Assembly: GCA_021232515.1 (NCBI GenBank)
Contig: JAJPOQ010000027.1
Span: 1-37,301, forward strand
Reading direction: 5' to 3'
DNA: 37,301 nt
From: Lentisphaeraceae bacterium
GTDB lineage: Bacteria; Verrucomicrobiota; Lentisphaeria; Lentisphaerales; Lentisphaeraceae
The notes under the pieces are model-generated. The model was given only the letters and a program-made list of their open reading frames with translations. It did not search any database and was not told where the DNA came from. The translations under genes and the position numbers were made by a program. Numbering within the stretch: the stretch's first letter is position 1; every line of letters starts with the position of its first letter. Positions 6,398 through 15,650 of the stretch are shown here, in pieces.

Positions 6398-7990
6398 ATG
6401 AGAATCTTTCTAGCACTATTATTTCTCCTCTCAACTTTTAGCTTTGCTGAAGAAATACGTAAAGGGGTTGTTACTGGCTCAAAACTTAGAATGAGAGCAA
6501 AGCCTGGGACTAAATATGAAGTTTTAGGGCAATTACTCAAAGGCGATGAAGTTAAAGTTGTTGCAGAGAACAACGGCTGGTTAAAACTTGTATCTCCTGA
6601 CTCTGTTACCGGTTGGATTTCTAACAAGTACATCGACCATGGCAAGATCACTGGTGATAAGATAAATGTCCGAGCGGGAGCCAATGTTGCTTACACGGTT
6701 TTTGGAAAAGTTAACAAAGGCGATGAAGTCGAAGTTATAGAGATAAAGAATAAGATCTGGGCCAAAATAAAAGCCCCCTCTTCTTCTCATGTTTGGGTCA
6801 GTGCTGCATATGTTAAGTTAGAGCCAATGATAGTTGCTAGAAATGACGAAGAAAACGAAAAGTTAAATGAAGTCAAAGCCGTCGTTGAAATAAAAAGCCA
6901 AGACGAAAAGCTAAAAGAACTCGAGGCAAAACTAAAAACTGAGAAAAAAGCTGCTGAAGATGCCAAGCAAAAGCTAGCTGACATGATTCTTAAGAAAGAA
7001 CAGGATCAAAAAGAGTTAGCCCGTTTAGAAGCTGAAAGAAAAGCTGCAGTCGATGCAAAACTTGCTGACGAAAAGAAATTTTTAGTTATTTCTAAACTCC
7101 TCGAAGAAGAAATTAAGAAGAGAAGCACCAAGATCATCGTCACTGTCGATAATAAGAATGAGATATTTCTCGGTAACCAAGAAGTAACAAAAGAAGAGTT
7201 ACTTGCAGCCTTTAGTGCCACTGGAAATGAAACTGTTGCTTTCATCATTGCAGACGAAAAAGCTGACAAAGAGAAAATAACAGACCTTTCAGACAGTCTT
7301 CGTGAAGTTAATGCGAATGTTTTCGTTGAAGACCCAAAACCACTGATCGAAAGTAAGTTCATCAAGGTTCCAGAATCGATGAAAAAGGACACTGAACTTC
7401 TACAGAGTTCATTCATCACAATCGAAGTCACCAAAGACAACGACGTTATCCTTAGTAAAGTTCCAACGCCAAATAACTACGTTGAATCAATCCTTGTCTC
7501 TTATCGCGAAAACTTCGGCAACAGTTCTGTTTTCATAAAGTCTGACAAAGCCAGTGACAGCAAACTTCTCGATGAACTTATGAAGGTTGTTCAGAAAGTA
7601 AACTTCAAGTTGATTAACTACCCAAGCCTCATGTCTCAATTGAAAGACGCTGAGGAAGTCGTTCAAAATGAAGAGTTACTTCAAAATACAGATATTGTCG
7701 AAGAGGTATCTCTCGCCAACGATGAAGTCGAAAAAGTTTTACCTCCAGGAAGAGTCAAAATGACGGGTTACATCTTGGAAGTTAGAGAGCAAGATAAACA
7801 CTTAGTAGATTTCGCATTAGCGGCTCGAGTCAATGGCGAGTTTTATGCCATCGCTTATTTAAAGGGACGCAAAAAAGAATTGCAAAGTTTTTATTTAAAA
7901 GAGGTTGAAATTATCGGAGTTTCGAAGAGACTTGATGGCTGGACAAGACCTATTCTTTATGTTGAAGAATTTAAACCACTGAGTAAATGA
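6398..7990 (+). CDS. SH3b, coiled-coil and tandem ExbD-like envelope protein
   Basis: This 530-residue protein has a signal peptide (residues 1-18, FSFA before the cleavage site). Two bacterial SH3 domains follow at about 22-80 and 84-143, each with the Gly-Asp-Glu-Val strand pattern. Residues 150-240 are a Lys/Glu/Ala coiled coil. Two repeats at about 243-318 (IIVTVDNKNEIFLGNQEV, then VAFIIADEKADKEKI) and 337-408 resemble the periplasmic domain of ExbD/TolR. A C-terminal beta domain covers about 453-527. SH3b domains often bind peptidoglycan, so it probably acts in the periplasm as an envelope scaffold or sensor. The ExbD resemblance rests on pattern alone and there is no transmembrane anchor after cleavage. 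It lies 13 bases ahead of bioB, perhaps only by transcriptional chance. Confidence 0.75.
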   Translation: MRIFLALLFLLSTFSFAEEIRKGVVTGSKLRMRAKPGTKYEVLGQLLKGDEVKVVAENNGWLKLVSPDSVTGWISNKYIDHGKITGDKINVRAGANVAYTVFGKVNKGDEVEVIEIKNKIWAKIKAPSSSHVWVSAAYVKLEPMIVARNDEENEKLNEVKAVVEIKSQDEKLKELEAKLKTEKKAAEDAKQKLADMILKKEQDQKELARLEAERKAAVDAKLADEKKFLVISKLLEEEIKKRSTKIIVTVDNKNEIFLGNQEVTKEELLAAFSATGNETVAFIIADEKADKEKITDLSDSLREVNANVFVEDPKPLIESKFIKVPESMKKDTELLQSSFITIEVTKDNDVILSKVPTPNNYVESILVSYRENFGNSSVFIKSDKASDSKLLDELMKVVQKVNFKLINYPSLMSQLKDAEEVVQNEELLQNTDIVEEVSLANDEVEKVLPPGRVKMTGYILEVREQDKHLVDFALAARVNGEFYAIAYLKGRKKELQSFYLKEVEIIGVSKRLDGWTRPILYVEEFKPLSK

Positions 7991-8003
7991 GAAATAGATT
8001 TTA

Positions 8004-9107
8004 ATGAGTATTGATTATAACAAATGGACTGAACAAGCACTTAACGGCGACATCATGTCTCGTGAAGATGCCCTTCTAATTCTGCAAAGTCCTGAAATAG
8101 ACCTGATCAAGTTAGTAGCTGCTGCTGGTGAAATTCGCCAAAAATACTTCGGCAAAAAAGTTAAAGTTCACCAAATCAACAATATCCAAAACGGTTACTG
8201 TCCTGAAGACTGTGGTTACTGCGGTCAATCTAAAGAATCTGATGCGGACATAAACGCTTATAAGATGAAAAGCGAAGAGGAAATCATCGCTGATGCATGG
8301 GACGCTAAAAACAAAGGCGTTTACCGTTACTGTATGGTTTCATCTGGTCGTGGCCCGAACGACAAAAAAGCAGACGAACTTACCCACATCATCAAACGTA
8401 TAAATGATGAAGTTGGAATCAAAACTTGTCTATCTGCTGGACTCGTCTCTGACGAGCAAGCTGTACAGTTCAAAGAAGCTGGCCTTGATCGACTAAACCA
8501 CAATCTAAATACTTCTGAAAACCATACGCCAAACATCGTTTCAACTCATACTTATGATGATCGCGTAAATACTATGAATGCAGCTAAAAAAGCTGGTCTT
8601 AGTAACTGTTCTGGTATGATTGTCGGCATGGGTGAAACAGACGAAGATGTACTTGATGTAGCTTACGAACTAAAGAAAGCGAAAGTCCCTTCTATCCCAA
8701 TAAATTTTCTTGTTCCTGTTGAAGGCAACAAACTTTTTGACTTTGATCAACTCAACCCTGAAAGATGCCTGCGTATTCTTTGCGTATTTCGCTTTGTAAA
8801 TGCAGATGCTGAACTTCGTATGGGTGGTGGTCGCGAAGGTCACTTAAGAGGCTTACAAAGTATGGCTCTATTTGTCGCGAACTCTTTATTCATCGAAGGT
8901 TACTTGGTAACTCGCGGTGACAGAAAGCACAAAGCTTTCCGTATGATTGAAGACGCCGGCTTTGAGATCGATGGTATAAAACTAGATGACGCTGATGAAA
9001 AGTCTGCTGAGAAGTTCGCCATCGACGACAACCCAGATATCATGAATCCTAAAACTGCCAAAGTTAGTAGCCCGACCTCATGTGGTGCCAACACCGGCTG
9101 CGCTTAA
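8004..9107 (+). CDS. bioB: Biotin synthase (radical SAM)
   Basis: Biotin synthase inserts sulfur into dethiobiotin to form biotin, using a 4Fe-4S/SAM cluster and a second, sacrificial iron-sulfur cluster. The radical-SAM cysteines are Cys66, Cys70 and Cys73 in CPEDCGYCGQS. Other hallmarks are HNLNTSENHTPNIVSTHTY and ELRMGGGRE, whose Arg corresponds to the unusual arginine ligand of the second cluster, and the GYLVTRG segment. At 367 residues it is longer than E. coli BioB (346). The extra C-terminus ends SCGANTGCA, carrying two cysteines. No other biotin genes are in the window. purM follows after 15 bases, so the two are probably co-transcribed. Confidence 0.95.
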   Translation: MSIDYNKWTEQALNGDIMSREDALLILQSPEIDLIKLVAAAGEIRQKYFGKKVKVHQINNIQNGYCPEDCGYCGQSKESDADINAYKMKSEEEIIADAWDAKNKGVYRYCMVSSGRGPNDKKADELTHIIKRINDEVGIKTCLSAGLVSDEQAVQFKEAGLDRLNHNLNTSENHTPNIVSTHTYDDRVNTMNAAKKAGLSNCSGMIVGMGETDEDVLDVAYELKKAKVPSIPINFLVPVEGNKLFDFDQLNPERCLRILCVFRFVNADAELRMGGGREGHLRGLQSMALFVANSLFIEGYLVTRGDRKHKAFRMIEDAGFEIDGIKLDDADEKSAEKFAIDDNPDIMNPKTAKVSSPTSCGANTGCA

Positions 9108-9122
9108 ATTTAAGGTTAGAAA

Positions 9123-10307
9123 ATGTCAGATAACGAAGCTAAATCGCGCTATCAACAACGCGGAGTTTCATACTCTAAGAAAGAAGTCCACGCGGCGATC
9201 AAAAAAGTCGACAAAGGTCTTTACCCACACGCTTTCTGTAAGATCATTCCTGACTTTTTAGGAAATGACAAAGACTACTGCAATGTTGTTCACGCAGACG
9301 GCGCTGGTACTAAATCTTCTCTTGCTTATGCTTACTGGAAAGAAACTGGTGATTTGTCAGTTTGGAAAGGCATAGCTCAAGACTCTATCGTTATGAATAT
9401 CGACGACATGCTTTGCGTCGGTATAACGGATAACATTTTACTTTCTTCAACTATCGGTCGTAACGCTAGTCGCATCCCTGGCGAAGTCATAAGTGCCCTC
9501 ATCAATGGCAATGAAGAGATAATTCAATTTTACAACGATCTTGGTATATCTATGATCAACACAGGTGGTGAGACTGCCGATGTTGGTGACCTTGTGCGTA
9601 CTGTTATCGTTGACACTACAGCTTCTGCTCGTCTTAAGCGTAGTGAAGTTATAGATGCAGCCAGAATGAAGCCTGGACAAGTCATTGTTGGTTTAGCTTC
9701 AGACGGCCAAGCTTCTTACGAAAGCGAGTATAACGGCGGTATGGGCTCAAACGGTCTTACTTCTGCTCGTCACGACGTTTTCACTAAAGAGTACGCTGAC
9801 AAGTACCCTGAGACTTTCGACAACAACATCGATCGCGATCTTGTTTACAGCGGTAAGTACAAGCTTACTGACAAAGTTGATGACATACCGGTTGACATGG
9901 GTAAAGCTGTTCTTTCTCCGACACGTACTTATGCACCAATTGTTAAAACTGTTTTTGACAATATCGGCAAGTCTAAGATCGGTGGTATAATTCACTGTAG
10001 TGGTGGAGCTCAAACAAAGTGTGGCAAGTTCGGTTCAAACCTTCACTTTGTTAAAGATAACCTTTTCGACACACCTCCTCTATTCAGAGAGATACAAGCA
10101 TGTTCTGGTACTGAGTGGCAAGAGATGTATGCTGTATTTAACATGGGACACAGACTTGAGTTCATGGTCGATGTCGACATCGCAGAAGAGATAGTAGCTA
10201 TTTCTGAAAGCTTTAAAGTTCCGGCTCAAATCGTTGGTCATATAGAACCAAGTGAGTCAGGCAACAAAGTAACTGTTAAATCTAAGTACGGTGAGTTCGA
10301 CTACTAA
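9123..10307 (+). CDS. purM: Phosphoribosylformylglycinamidine cyclo-ligase (AIR synthase)
   Basis: PurM closes the imidazole ring of AIR from FGAM and ATP in de novo purine synthesis, in the cytoplasm. The sequence shows the PurM signature: the GVSYSKKEVHAAI start, HADGAGTKSSLAY near residues 58-70, the metal/ATP segment IAQDSIVMNIDDMLCVG, and GGETADVGDLVRT. The 394-residue length, longer than E. coli PurM (345), and an insertion around 205-260 resemble the longer form seen in Bacteroidetes and relatives. It follows bioB closely and ends at a strong terminator. Confidence 0.93.
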   Translation: MSDNEAKSRYQQRGVSYSKKEVHAAIKKVDKGLYPHAFCKIIPDFLGNDKDYCNVVHADGAGTKSSLAYAYWKETGDLSVWKGIAQDSIVMNIDDMLCVGITDNILLSSTIGRNASRIPGEVISALINGNEEIIQFYNDLGISMINTGGETADVGDLVRTVIVDTTASARLKRSEVIDAARMKPGQVIVGLASDGQASYESEYNGGMGSNGLTSARHDVFTKEYADKYPETFDNNIDRDLVYSGKYKLTDKVDDIPVDMGKAVLSPTRTYAPIVKTVFDNIGKSKIGGIIHCSGGAQTKCGKFGSNLHFVKDNLFDTPPLFREIQACSGTEWQEMYAVFNMGHRLEFMVDVDIAEEIVAISESFKVPAQIVGHIEPSESGNKVTVKSKYGEFDY

Positions 10308-10326
10308 GTCTTACTTCATAATTTTT

Positions 10327-10356
10327 AAAAGGCTGCTCAAATGGGCAGCCTTTTTT
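10327..10356. terminator. Bidirectional intrinsic terminator
   Basis: AAAAGGCTGC (10327-10336), an eight-base loop and GCAGCCTTTTTT (10345-10356). A-tract and T-tract flank the stem, so it can stop purM on the plus strand and the peroxidase gene on the minus strand. Confidence 0.9.
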
Positions 10357-11557
10357 ATTGTCCTAATTCAGAGAGTGAATTCAAGAAAGCGATTAAATCC
10401 TTCTTTTCCTCTTCTGTAAAGTTTCTCGGAGTCATCTCCACTCTTACTCCTTCTGCCACTTCTCTAGCGCCCTTCATCTCAGAATAAAACTCAACAACAT
10501 CAGTCAGGAATCTAAATTGTCCGGTGTGCATAAAAGGTGGAGTTCTTGCAACAAAACGCAAAGTTGGAGTTTTCACTTTAAAGTCATCTCCAGCTGCGAC
10601 CTTTAAACGCCTCAAGTGAGCATCACTTTTTTGAAATGAAAAAGCTCCATTAGCACTGAATACACTATTTTTCACTTTTGAAATGCCTCCTTTACGACCT
10701 CCGGGAAGTCCCAGTTTTTTAGTATATGCTGGCAGGCGCATGTCATGGAAACTGTTATCTGAAAAGTTTGGACCTGAGTGACAGCTAATACACTGACCTT
10801 TGCCGACAAAGAGCTTTAGGCCTCTTTTCGCGGATAAATCCAACGCTAAAACCTTCTTCTCATCTCCACTTTTGAGCCCCTCAACGAATGTATCAAACTT
10901 ACTTTTAGGCGAAACTATTTGAGCTTGATAAGCAGCAAAGATCTTACCAATATTGGCAAAGACTTTATTTACTTCAAATTGATCTTGAGAAGACATACTC
11001 AGCCAATTTTTATTCGCCTCTTTATTCTCATCAGATGGTTTTCCAGGTTGTGGGTATCTATCTAAGTCCGAGAAGTCTCCCACCTTACCAAATAAAGCTT
11101 CATACTTTGGCCTATAGTCTTCATCTGAAGTTACTAAATCGACTATCTCTGTTCTTGAACTCGCATGTTCTATCTCTGCTTCAAGCGGTACCAAAGACTG
11201 TGACCAAAGAGTATCGGCACGACCATCCCAAAAGTACCATTTATTGTGGGCCATGTTATAAAGCGTAGGAATTTCTACATGAGTATCGGCACGAAAAGTT
11301 GTAAAATGGTCGGTTTCTCTATGACAAGTTGCACAGGCAAACTCCTCCCCTTTTGAAAAACGCCAATCGTTAAAAAAGGCTTCGCCAAGAAGAATCGCTT
11401 TTACATTTCCATCCACTTCATTTGTTGGATCTTTTGGAAGTTCTGGCAAAGGCGACATAGTTTTAATCATCGCTAATTCTTGCTCAGAAAACAACGAAGA
11501 TTCATCAGCACAAAGGCCAAAACAAACTAGAATAAGTAGTGCAAGTAATTTTTTCAT
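10355..11557 (-). CDS. Di-haem cytochrome c peroxidase (CcpA/MauG family)
   Basis: This 400-residue periplasmic protein starts with a signal peptide (residues 1-17, ending GLCA). Two c-type haem sites are seen: Cys75-Ala-Thr-Cys78-His79 and Cys256-Ile-Ser-Cys259-His260. The FFNDWRFS segment before the first haem, the NMAHNKWYFWDGRA stretch and the C-terminal PPFMHTGQFRFLTDVVEFY are characteristic of the CcpA/MauG superfamily. Bacterial cytochrome c peroxidases reduce hydrogen peroxide with electrons from small c-type cytochromes, and MauG-like members oxidise protein residues. Sequence alone does not separate the two roles here. It stands alone, about 70 bases downstream of the CPBP gene on the same strand. 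Confidence 0.92.
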   Translation of the reverse strand: MKKLLALLILVCFGLCADESSLFSEQELAMIKTMSPLPELPKDPTNEVDGNVKAILLGEAFFNDWRFSKGEEFACATCHRETDHFTTFRADTHVEIPTLYNMAHNKWYFWDGRADTLWSQSLVPLEAEIEHASSRTEIVDLVTSDEDYRPKYEALFGKVGDFSDLDRYPQPGKPSDENKEANKNWLSMSSQDQFEVNKVFANIGKIFAAYQAQIVSPKSKFDTFVEGLKSGDEKKVLALDLSAKRGLKLFVGKGQCISCHSGPNFSDNSFHDMRLPAYTKKLGLPGGRKGGISKVKNSVFSANGAFSFQKSDAHLRRLKVAAGDDFKVKTPTLRFVARTPPFMHTGQFRFLTDVVEFYSEMKGAREVAEGVRVEMTPRNFTEEEKKDLIAFLNSLSELGQ

Positions 11558-11626
11558 ATCTTACTCTATCCAAAAAAGTGATTTATAAATATGAAATAAT
11601 AGCAAAAAAGTAGGAAAAAGACGTCT

Positions 11627-12382
11627 TTAGATAAAAAACAAAGCTACAATGCTCAGACAATTATTAATCGCATGAAGTGAAACTGCCACAGCTAGTGAAC
11701 CGGTTTTCTCGTACGCATAATTAAAGATAAAACCTAAAAAGAAAAGTTGAGGCATAGCCGGAAGCTCTCGGTGAACTAAAGCAAAAACAGCCGATGTCAC
11801 AAGCATCGAGAGGATCTTCACCCATTTCTCTTTTATTGCCGAATAGTTCTCGCCTTCACCGATTACATCCTTTTGAAAGTAAGCGACAATAGATCTGTAA
11901 AGAAACCCACGAAAAAGTATCTCCTCAACTAAAGGGACAAAAAACATCGGCCCAAGAACAACTAAATATAAATATTCAGGATGAAGGTTTTTTATGCTTT
12001 CTGCAACTTGTTGTAGCTCAGGCTCATAATTAAAAACCATATACAAAGCTTTCAAAAGCATACTCAAAGCGATACAGGCTAAGAAGCCATAAATAACTCC
12101 TGCAAAACGCTGGCCAATCGAAACTTTCTTAGACCACTTAAAGCGCATACGAGTCAAAAGGAAGCCAAAGGCCAAGCTACAGATTATCGCATTTATAGCT
12201 ACGCCACCAAACATCGCAAACTCTTTAGCTTTAGTACTAGCCTCGTCAACATTTTCAGGCAGCAGTAGACCTACTATATTCGCCATGAATATAAAGTAAC
12301 TAACGATTAACCCAAAACTAAAGACGGGCAGCACGTAAGAAGCCATAAGTGGCTTTGATTGTTCTGTGATTTCTTCTTCCAT
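11627..12382 (-). CDS. CPBP-family intramembrane metalloprotease
   Basis: This 251-residue protein belongs to the CPBP/Abi family of intramembrane glutamic-type proteases related to Rce1. The catalytic motifs are intact: Glu153-Glu154 with Arg158 in EEILFRG, Phe200-xxx-His204, and His237-xxx-Asn241. About seven to eight hydrophobic segments cover most of the chain, placing it in the inner membrane. Substrates are unknown; members take part in protein maturation, bacteriocin immunity and signalling. It is divergent from the prepilin-like gene and may be co-transcribed with the peroxidase downstream. Confidence 0.88.
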   Translation of the reverse strand: MEEEITEQSKPLMASYVLPVFSFGLIVSYFIFMANIVGLLLPENVDEASTKAKEFAMFGGVAINAIICSLAFGFLLTRMRFKWSKKVSIGQRFAGVIYGFLACIALSMLLKALYMVFNYEPELQQVAESIKNLHPEYLYLVVLGPMFFVPLVEEILFRGFLYRSIVAYFQKDVIGEGENYSAIKEKWVKILSMLVTSAVFALVHRELPAMPQLFFLGFIFNYAYEKTGSLAVAVSLHAINNCLSIVALFFI

Positions 12383-12503
12383 AGCTCACAATGTAATCAA
12401 CTATGAAAATTTATCCATTCTGCTAGAAAAAAACCTCAACTTAGGCTAAAATAAAACTTCTAGGGACAATTATTTACTACACATAACATTATTTTGGGCG
12501 ATA

Positions 12504-13217
12504 ATGAAAAGGGCATTTACTCTCACAGAGCTGATGGTGGTCACTGCTGTCATCGGCATTTTATTTACACTTATGCTACCAGCTGTTGGCAAAGCTATAT
12601 CTGTTACCAGAGAAGCAAGCTGTAAAAGTCAATTGAAACAAATTGGCTATGCTGTTGCGATCTATCATACAGATGAAAATGACTATACTTTACCAGCGAG
12701 CTTTGGTGAAACAGATGACGGGCACGTCAATCACTTTATAAACTATATGATTAGTCGCATGGACCTAAGTGAAAACTTATTCAAATGTCCTTCGATGCGA
12801 CCAGACGAAATGTTTGACCCGGATGGACACGATCCTCTCACTGGGAATATATACACCGAAGCGTCATACATAATGAACATCATAAAACCCGGTAACTGGA
12901 CTGGAGCCGATGGCATAAGCCAAAGGAATACGGCTCATGGTTGGGGAGAGAGTTCAACTCAAGCTATGCCTCTTGGCTTAGTCACAAAGCCTTCTGAGAA
13001 GTTGCACATCATGGATGTTATTCCAAATATCGCTAACACTCATAGTGGAGTAAACTACTTCAGTAGGACTGACCACGGAACCGTAAACTCTCCACCAACA
13101 GGTCACTCCAGATGGGCTGGAGTTTTGCATCGCGGCACCTTCAACAGTGTTTTTGGTGATGGACACGTAAAACTAGTGAGATTTAGTAAAGCTTTAGAGT
13201 GGGCTGTGAATCGGTAA
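12504..13217 (+). CDS. Prepilin-type N-terminal methylation protein with H-x9-DG tail
   Basis: This 237-residue protein starts with a type IV prepilin/pseudopilin signal, KRAFTLTELMVVTAVIGI, with the usual phenylalanine at +1 and glutamate at +5 after a very short leader. A hydrophobic helix follows, then a globular domain. The C-terminus has the H-x9-DG pattern (HRGTFNSVFGDGH). This architecture is greatly expanded in Lentisphaerae and Planctomycetes, often as stand-alone genes, and its exact role is not established; export by a type II secretion or type IV pilus machine is expected. No secretion genes are nearby. A long hairpin with a T-tract follows the gene. Confidence 0.88.
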   Translation: MKRAFTLTELMVVTAVIGILFTLMLPAVGKAISVTREASCKSQLKQIGYAVAIYHTDENDYTLPASFGETDDGHVNHFINYMISRMDLSENLFKCPSMRPDEMFDPDGHDPLTGNIYTEASYIMNIIKPGNWTGADGISQRNTAHGWGESSTQAMPLGLVTKPSEKLHIMDVIPNIANTHSGVNYFSRTDHGTVNSPPTGHSRWAGVLHRGTFNSVFGDGHVKLVRFSKALEWAVNR

Positions 13218-13292
13218 TCAACTAGAAAATTTTATTAAATTTTCTATATAAAAAGCTTGTAATAAAGCTTCATTTAGATAACCTTATAGCAT

Positions 13293-13393
13293 GGAATAAG
13301 AGTAAACCTCTGAATGCTAATAACGTCGGGTCCTCACGGGCTTATTGTAAATATTCTCGTTGGAGAGTTTACCCTCTTATTCCTGTTTTTTTT
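13293..13393 (+). terminator. Long hairpin plus T-tract; terminator or structured RNA
   Basis: GGAATAAGAG (13293-13302) pairs with CTCTTATTCC (13374-13383), continued after a CC bulge by TAAAC (13303-13307) with GTTTA (13367-13371). An inner AATAA/TTATT pairing encloses a GC-rich loop around 13323-13341, and eight Ts lie at 13386-13393. The enclosed segment of about 60 bases is longer than a simple terminator needs. The structure overlaps the last codons of mrdA on the other strand. It probably ends the prepilin transcript; a structured small RNA is possible. Confidence 0.5.
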
Positions 13394-15650
13394 GCCCTAA
13401 TTCCTTGGGCCTTGTCTTACTCCAAGTATCAAAGAACTTTCTGATTACTGGTGCACAAGTTGTACCTCCATAGATACCTCCCTGCACAAAACAAATGGCT
13501 ACATACTTAGGCTTGTCATATGGCGCATATGCTGTAAACCAAGTATTTTTAATCTTCTTAAAAACTGGTTTCCCAGCGATATCTCTAGCGAGCTTTCCCT
13601 CTTCATTCTGCTCTGCATACACAACTTCTGCAGTTCCTGTCTTACCGGCCATTTCTAGAGCGCCTTCGATTTTCGCTTGAGCTGTAGTGGCTGATGCATT
13701 TTCGCCAACTACGACGCGGCGCATACCTTGTTGAACAGTCTCTATATTTTCAAGTTTTACAGGAAGTTGGTCTATAACATCTGGCAGTTTGCTACTACGA
13801 AGAACTTTTTCATTTTTTGAATCTCGAATCTCTTTGATCAACTGTGGCCTTAAGACCTTGCCGCCATTGGCAATAGCAGCAACAAAAACTGCTGCCTGAA
13901 GTGGACTCACTTTGATCTTACCCTGACCTATCGAACAATACGCCGTATCCGCCAAGTACCAGCTTTTCGATTCTCCTGGCATAAGACCTGACCTTTCCTG
14001 AGTAAATCTACGACCGTCTTTCAATGCCATAGGATATCGACCAATTCCTGCGTGTTTGTAAACTTTCTGCATAGGCTCAACACCCATCTCTAAACCAAGT
14101 GTTATAAAGTATTTGTTACAAGACTGCTCAATTGCGCTACCAAGTGAAATAGGCCCATGCCCCCATTTCGATGCATCGCGTATTTTTTTTCCGGTAGGTA
14201 ACTCATAGAACCCCTCACACTCAAGCTCATGGTCTGGATCTAAATTCCCATACTCTAGCCCTGAGAGTGACAGTAAGGGCTTAATTATTGAGCCTGGTTC
14301 ATAAGTTGAAAGTGCTCTATTTATCAAAGGCTGTTGCTTCAGTGCATAAGGAATAGCTGTTTCAGGATCGTTTATTTCTTGATAGTATTTGTACTCTCTA
14401 AAACGCGAAAGATCATAGGATGGAGTTGAAACCATCGCTTTTATTTCACCAGTTTCACAATCCATAAGGACGAATGCAGAACGCACCTGCTGACCTTCTT
14501 GTAAAGGAACTCCAAGAGTATGGTGAGGGATACTCACCAAAAGATCATAAGCCAACTTTTGTGCTTCGTGGTCTAGTGTCAGTATAACATTGTGTCCATT
14601 CTTTGCGGGATAGTTAAACTTATCCAAGTCAGTTTCTTCAATAACACTATGTTTGCCAGTACCATCGCTCTGAACAAAACCACCAATATTTACCTGAACA
14701 ACTTTACGGCCAGCGACTCCCTGAAGATCTTTTTCCATCTTAGACTCTAGTCCATTCACACCATACAAAGAACGCAGATAATAGTGAAATGAAGCTCGTT
14801 CTTCTTCATCTTCTTTGGCTGGATCTTTTAGACGGGTATAACCCAATAAGTGCGAATACTCGACAGGGTATGGATAGGCTCGTCGTGCGTTTGGTTCTAT
14901 ACTTGTTCCATCAAGTGAAGGGACCATTTCTGAGATGATTGAAAGCTCATATTGCGACAGATCTTCCAAAGCTTTATATGGTAAAGCTGGCTTCTGCGCT
15001 AAATGCTTCAATACTTTTTTGCGGTGATCTTCCATAGGCCGGCCAATCAAACTCGAAACCCTATCTATCTCACGACAAATACTTTCAGCAGTTCGCTCAC
15101 GACCGTTCATTTTATTTAAGATTTCTACTTTAGAGTAATTTAAAAAAAGGTCTTTATCGGCCATTTCTATAAATGGCGGCAGGTTCATTTTTTGAAAACC
15201 CTTCAGCTGTTTTGAGGTCATATCCGTAATCAAAACAACTCTTTCTCTAGAGTCTGCTAAAAGCTTATTCAAAATATCTTTTTGTGAAATATCGCTCTTA
15301 AGATCCAGCATAGAAGCCAACTGCTGAAGCACTGAGGCCATATACTCGGAAGTTCGCGTCATGCCACCGGTACCACGGAGCTTAAACTCTTTCAGGAAAA
15401 ACATAAGGTCATAACTGACTTGGTTATCAACTAAAATCTGTCCATCGGCACTTTCTATACGACCTCGGACTGCAGGTATGCGAATTGGGCGAAGACTTTG
15501 TTTACGAATGGCCTCGATATAGTCTGAGCCTTGACTGAGTTGTAGCTGACCTAAACGAAGTGACAAAACGATAATGACGATAAATGACAGGACGATGAGA
15601 AATATGTAGCGACCGTTTAAGCCGTTCAGTATCTTATTTATTTGTGGCAC
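13377..15650 (-). CDS. mrdA: Penicillin-binding protein 2 (elongation transpeptidase)
   Basis: This 757-residue class B PBP cross-links peptidoglycan during cell elongation as part of the Rod complex. An N-terminal membrane anchor lies at about 12-33, followed by the PBP dimerisation domain (to about 330) and the transpeptidase domain. The active site is intact: Ser454-Ile-Ile-Lys457 in EPGSIIKP, the SxN motif in QSCNKYF, and Lys670-Thr-Gly in AGKTGTAEVV. It is about 120 residues longer than E. coli PBP2 (633). The start is GTG, overlapping the end of mreD by 17 bases. It ends the GAF-phosphatase/mreC/mreD/mrdA operon; rodA and mreB are not in the window. Confidence 0.93.
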   Translation of the reverse strand: MPQINKILNGLNGRYIFLIVLSFIVIIVLSLRLGQLQLSQGSDYIEAIRKQSLRPIRIPAVRGRIESADGQILVDNQVSYDLMFFLKEFKLRGTGGMTRTSEYMASVLQQLASMLDLKSDISQKDILNKLLADSRERVVLITDMTSKQLKGFQKMNLPPFIEMADKDLFLNYSKVEILNKMNGRERTAESICREIDRVSSLIGRPMEDHRKKVLKHLAQKPALPYKALEDLSQYELSIISEMVPSLDGTSIEPNARRAYPYPVEYSHLLGYTRLKDPAKEDEEERASFHYYLRSLYGVNGLESKMEKDLQGVAGRKVVQVNIGGFVQSDGTGKHSVIEETDLDKFNYPAKNGHNVILTLDHEAQKLAYDLLVSIPHHTLGVPLQEGQQVRSAFVLMDCETGEIKAMVSTPSYDLSRFREYKYYQEINDPETAIPYALKQQPLINRALSTYEPGSIIKPLLSLSGLEYGNLDPDHELECEGFYELPTGKKIRDASKWGHGPISLGSAIEQSCNKYFITLGLEMGVEPMQKVYKHAGIGRYPMALKDGRRFTQERSGLMPGESKSWYLADTAYCSIGQGKIKVSPLQAAVFVAAIANGGKVLRPQLIKEIRDSKNEKVLRSSKLPDVIDQLPVKLENIETVQQGMRRVVVGENASATTAQAKIEGALEMAGKTGTAEVVYAEQNEEGKLARDIAGKPVFKKIKNTWFTAYAPYDKPKYVAICFVQGGIYGGTTCAPVIRKFFDTWSKTRPKELGQKKQE

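Noticed and set aside
9447..10194. Several open frames inside purM on both strands
   Set aside because: Shadow frames of a strongly conserved gene, with no initiation signals or recognisable products.
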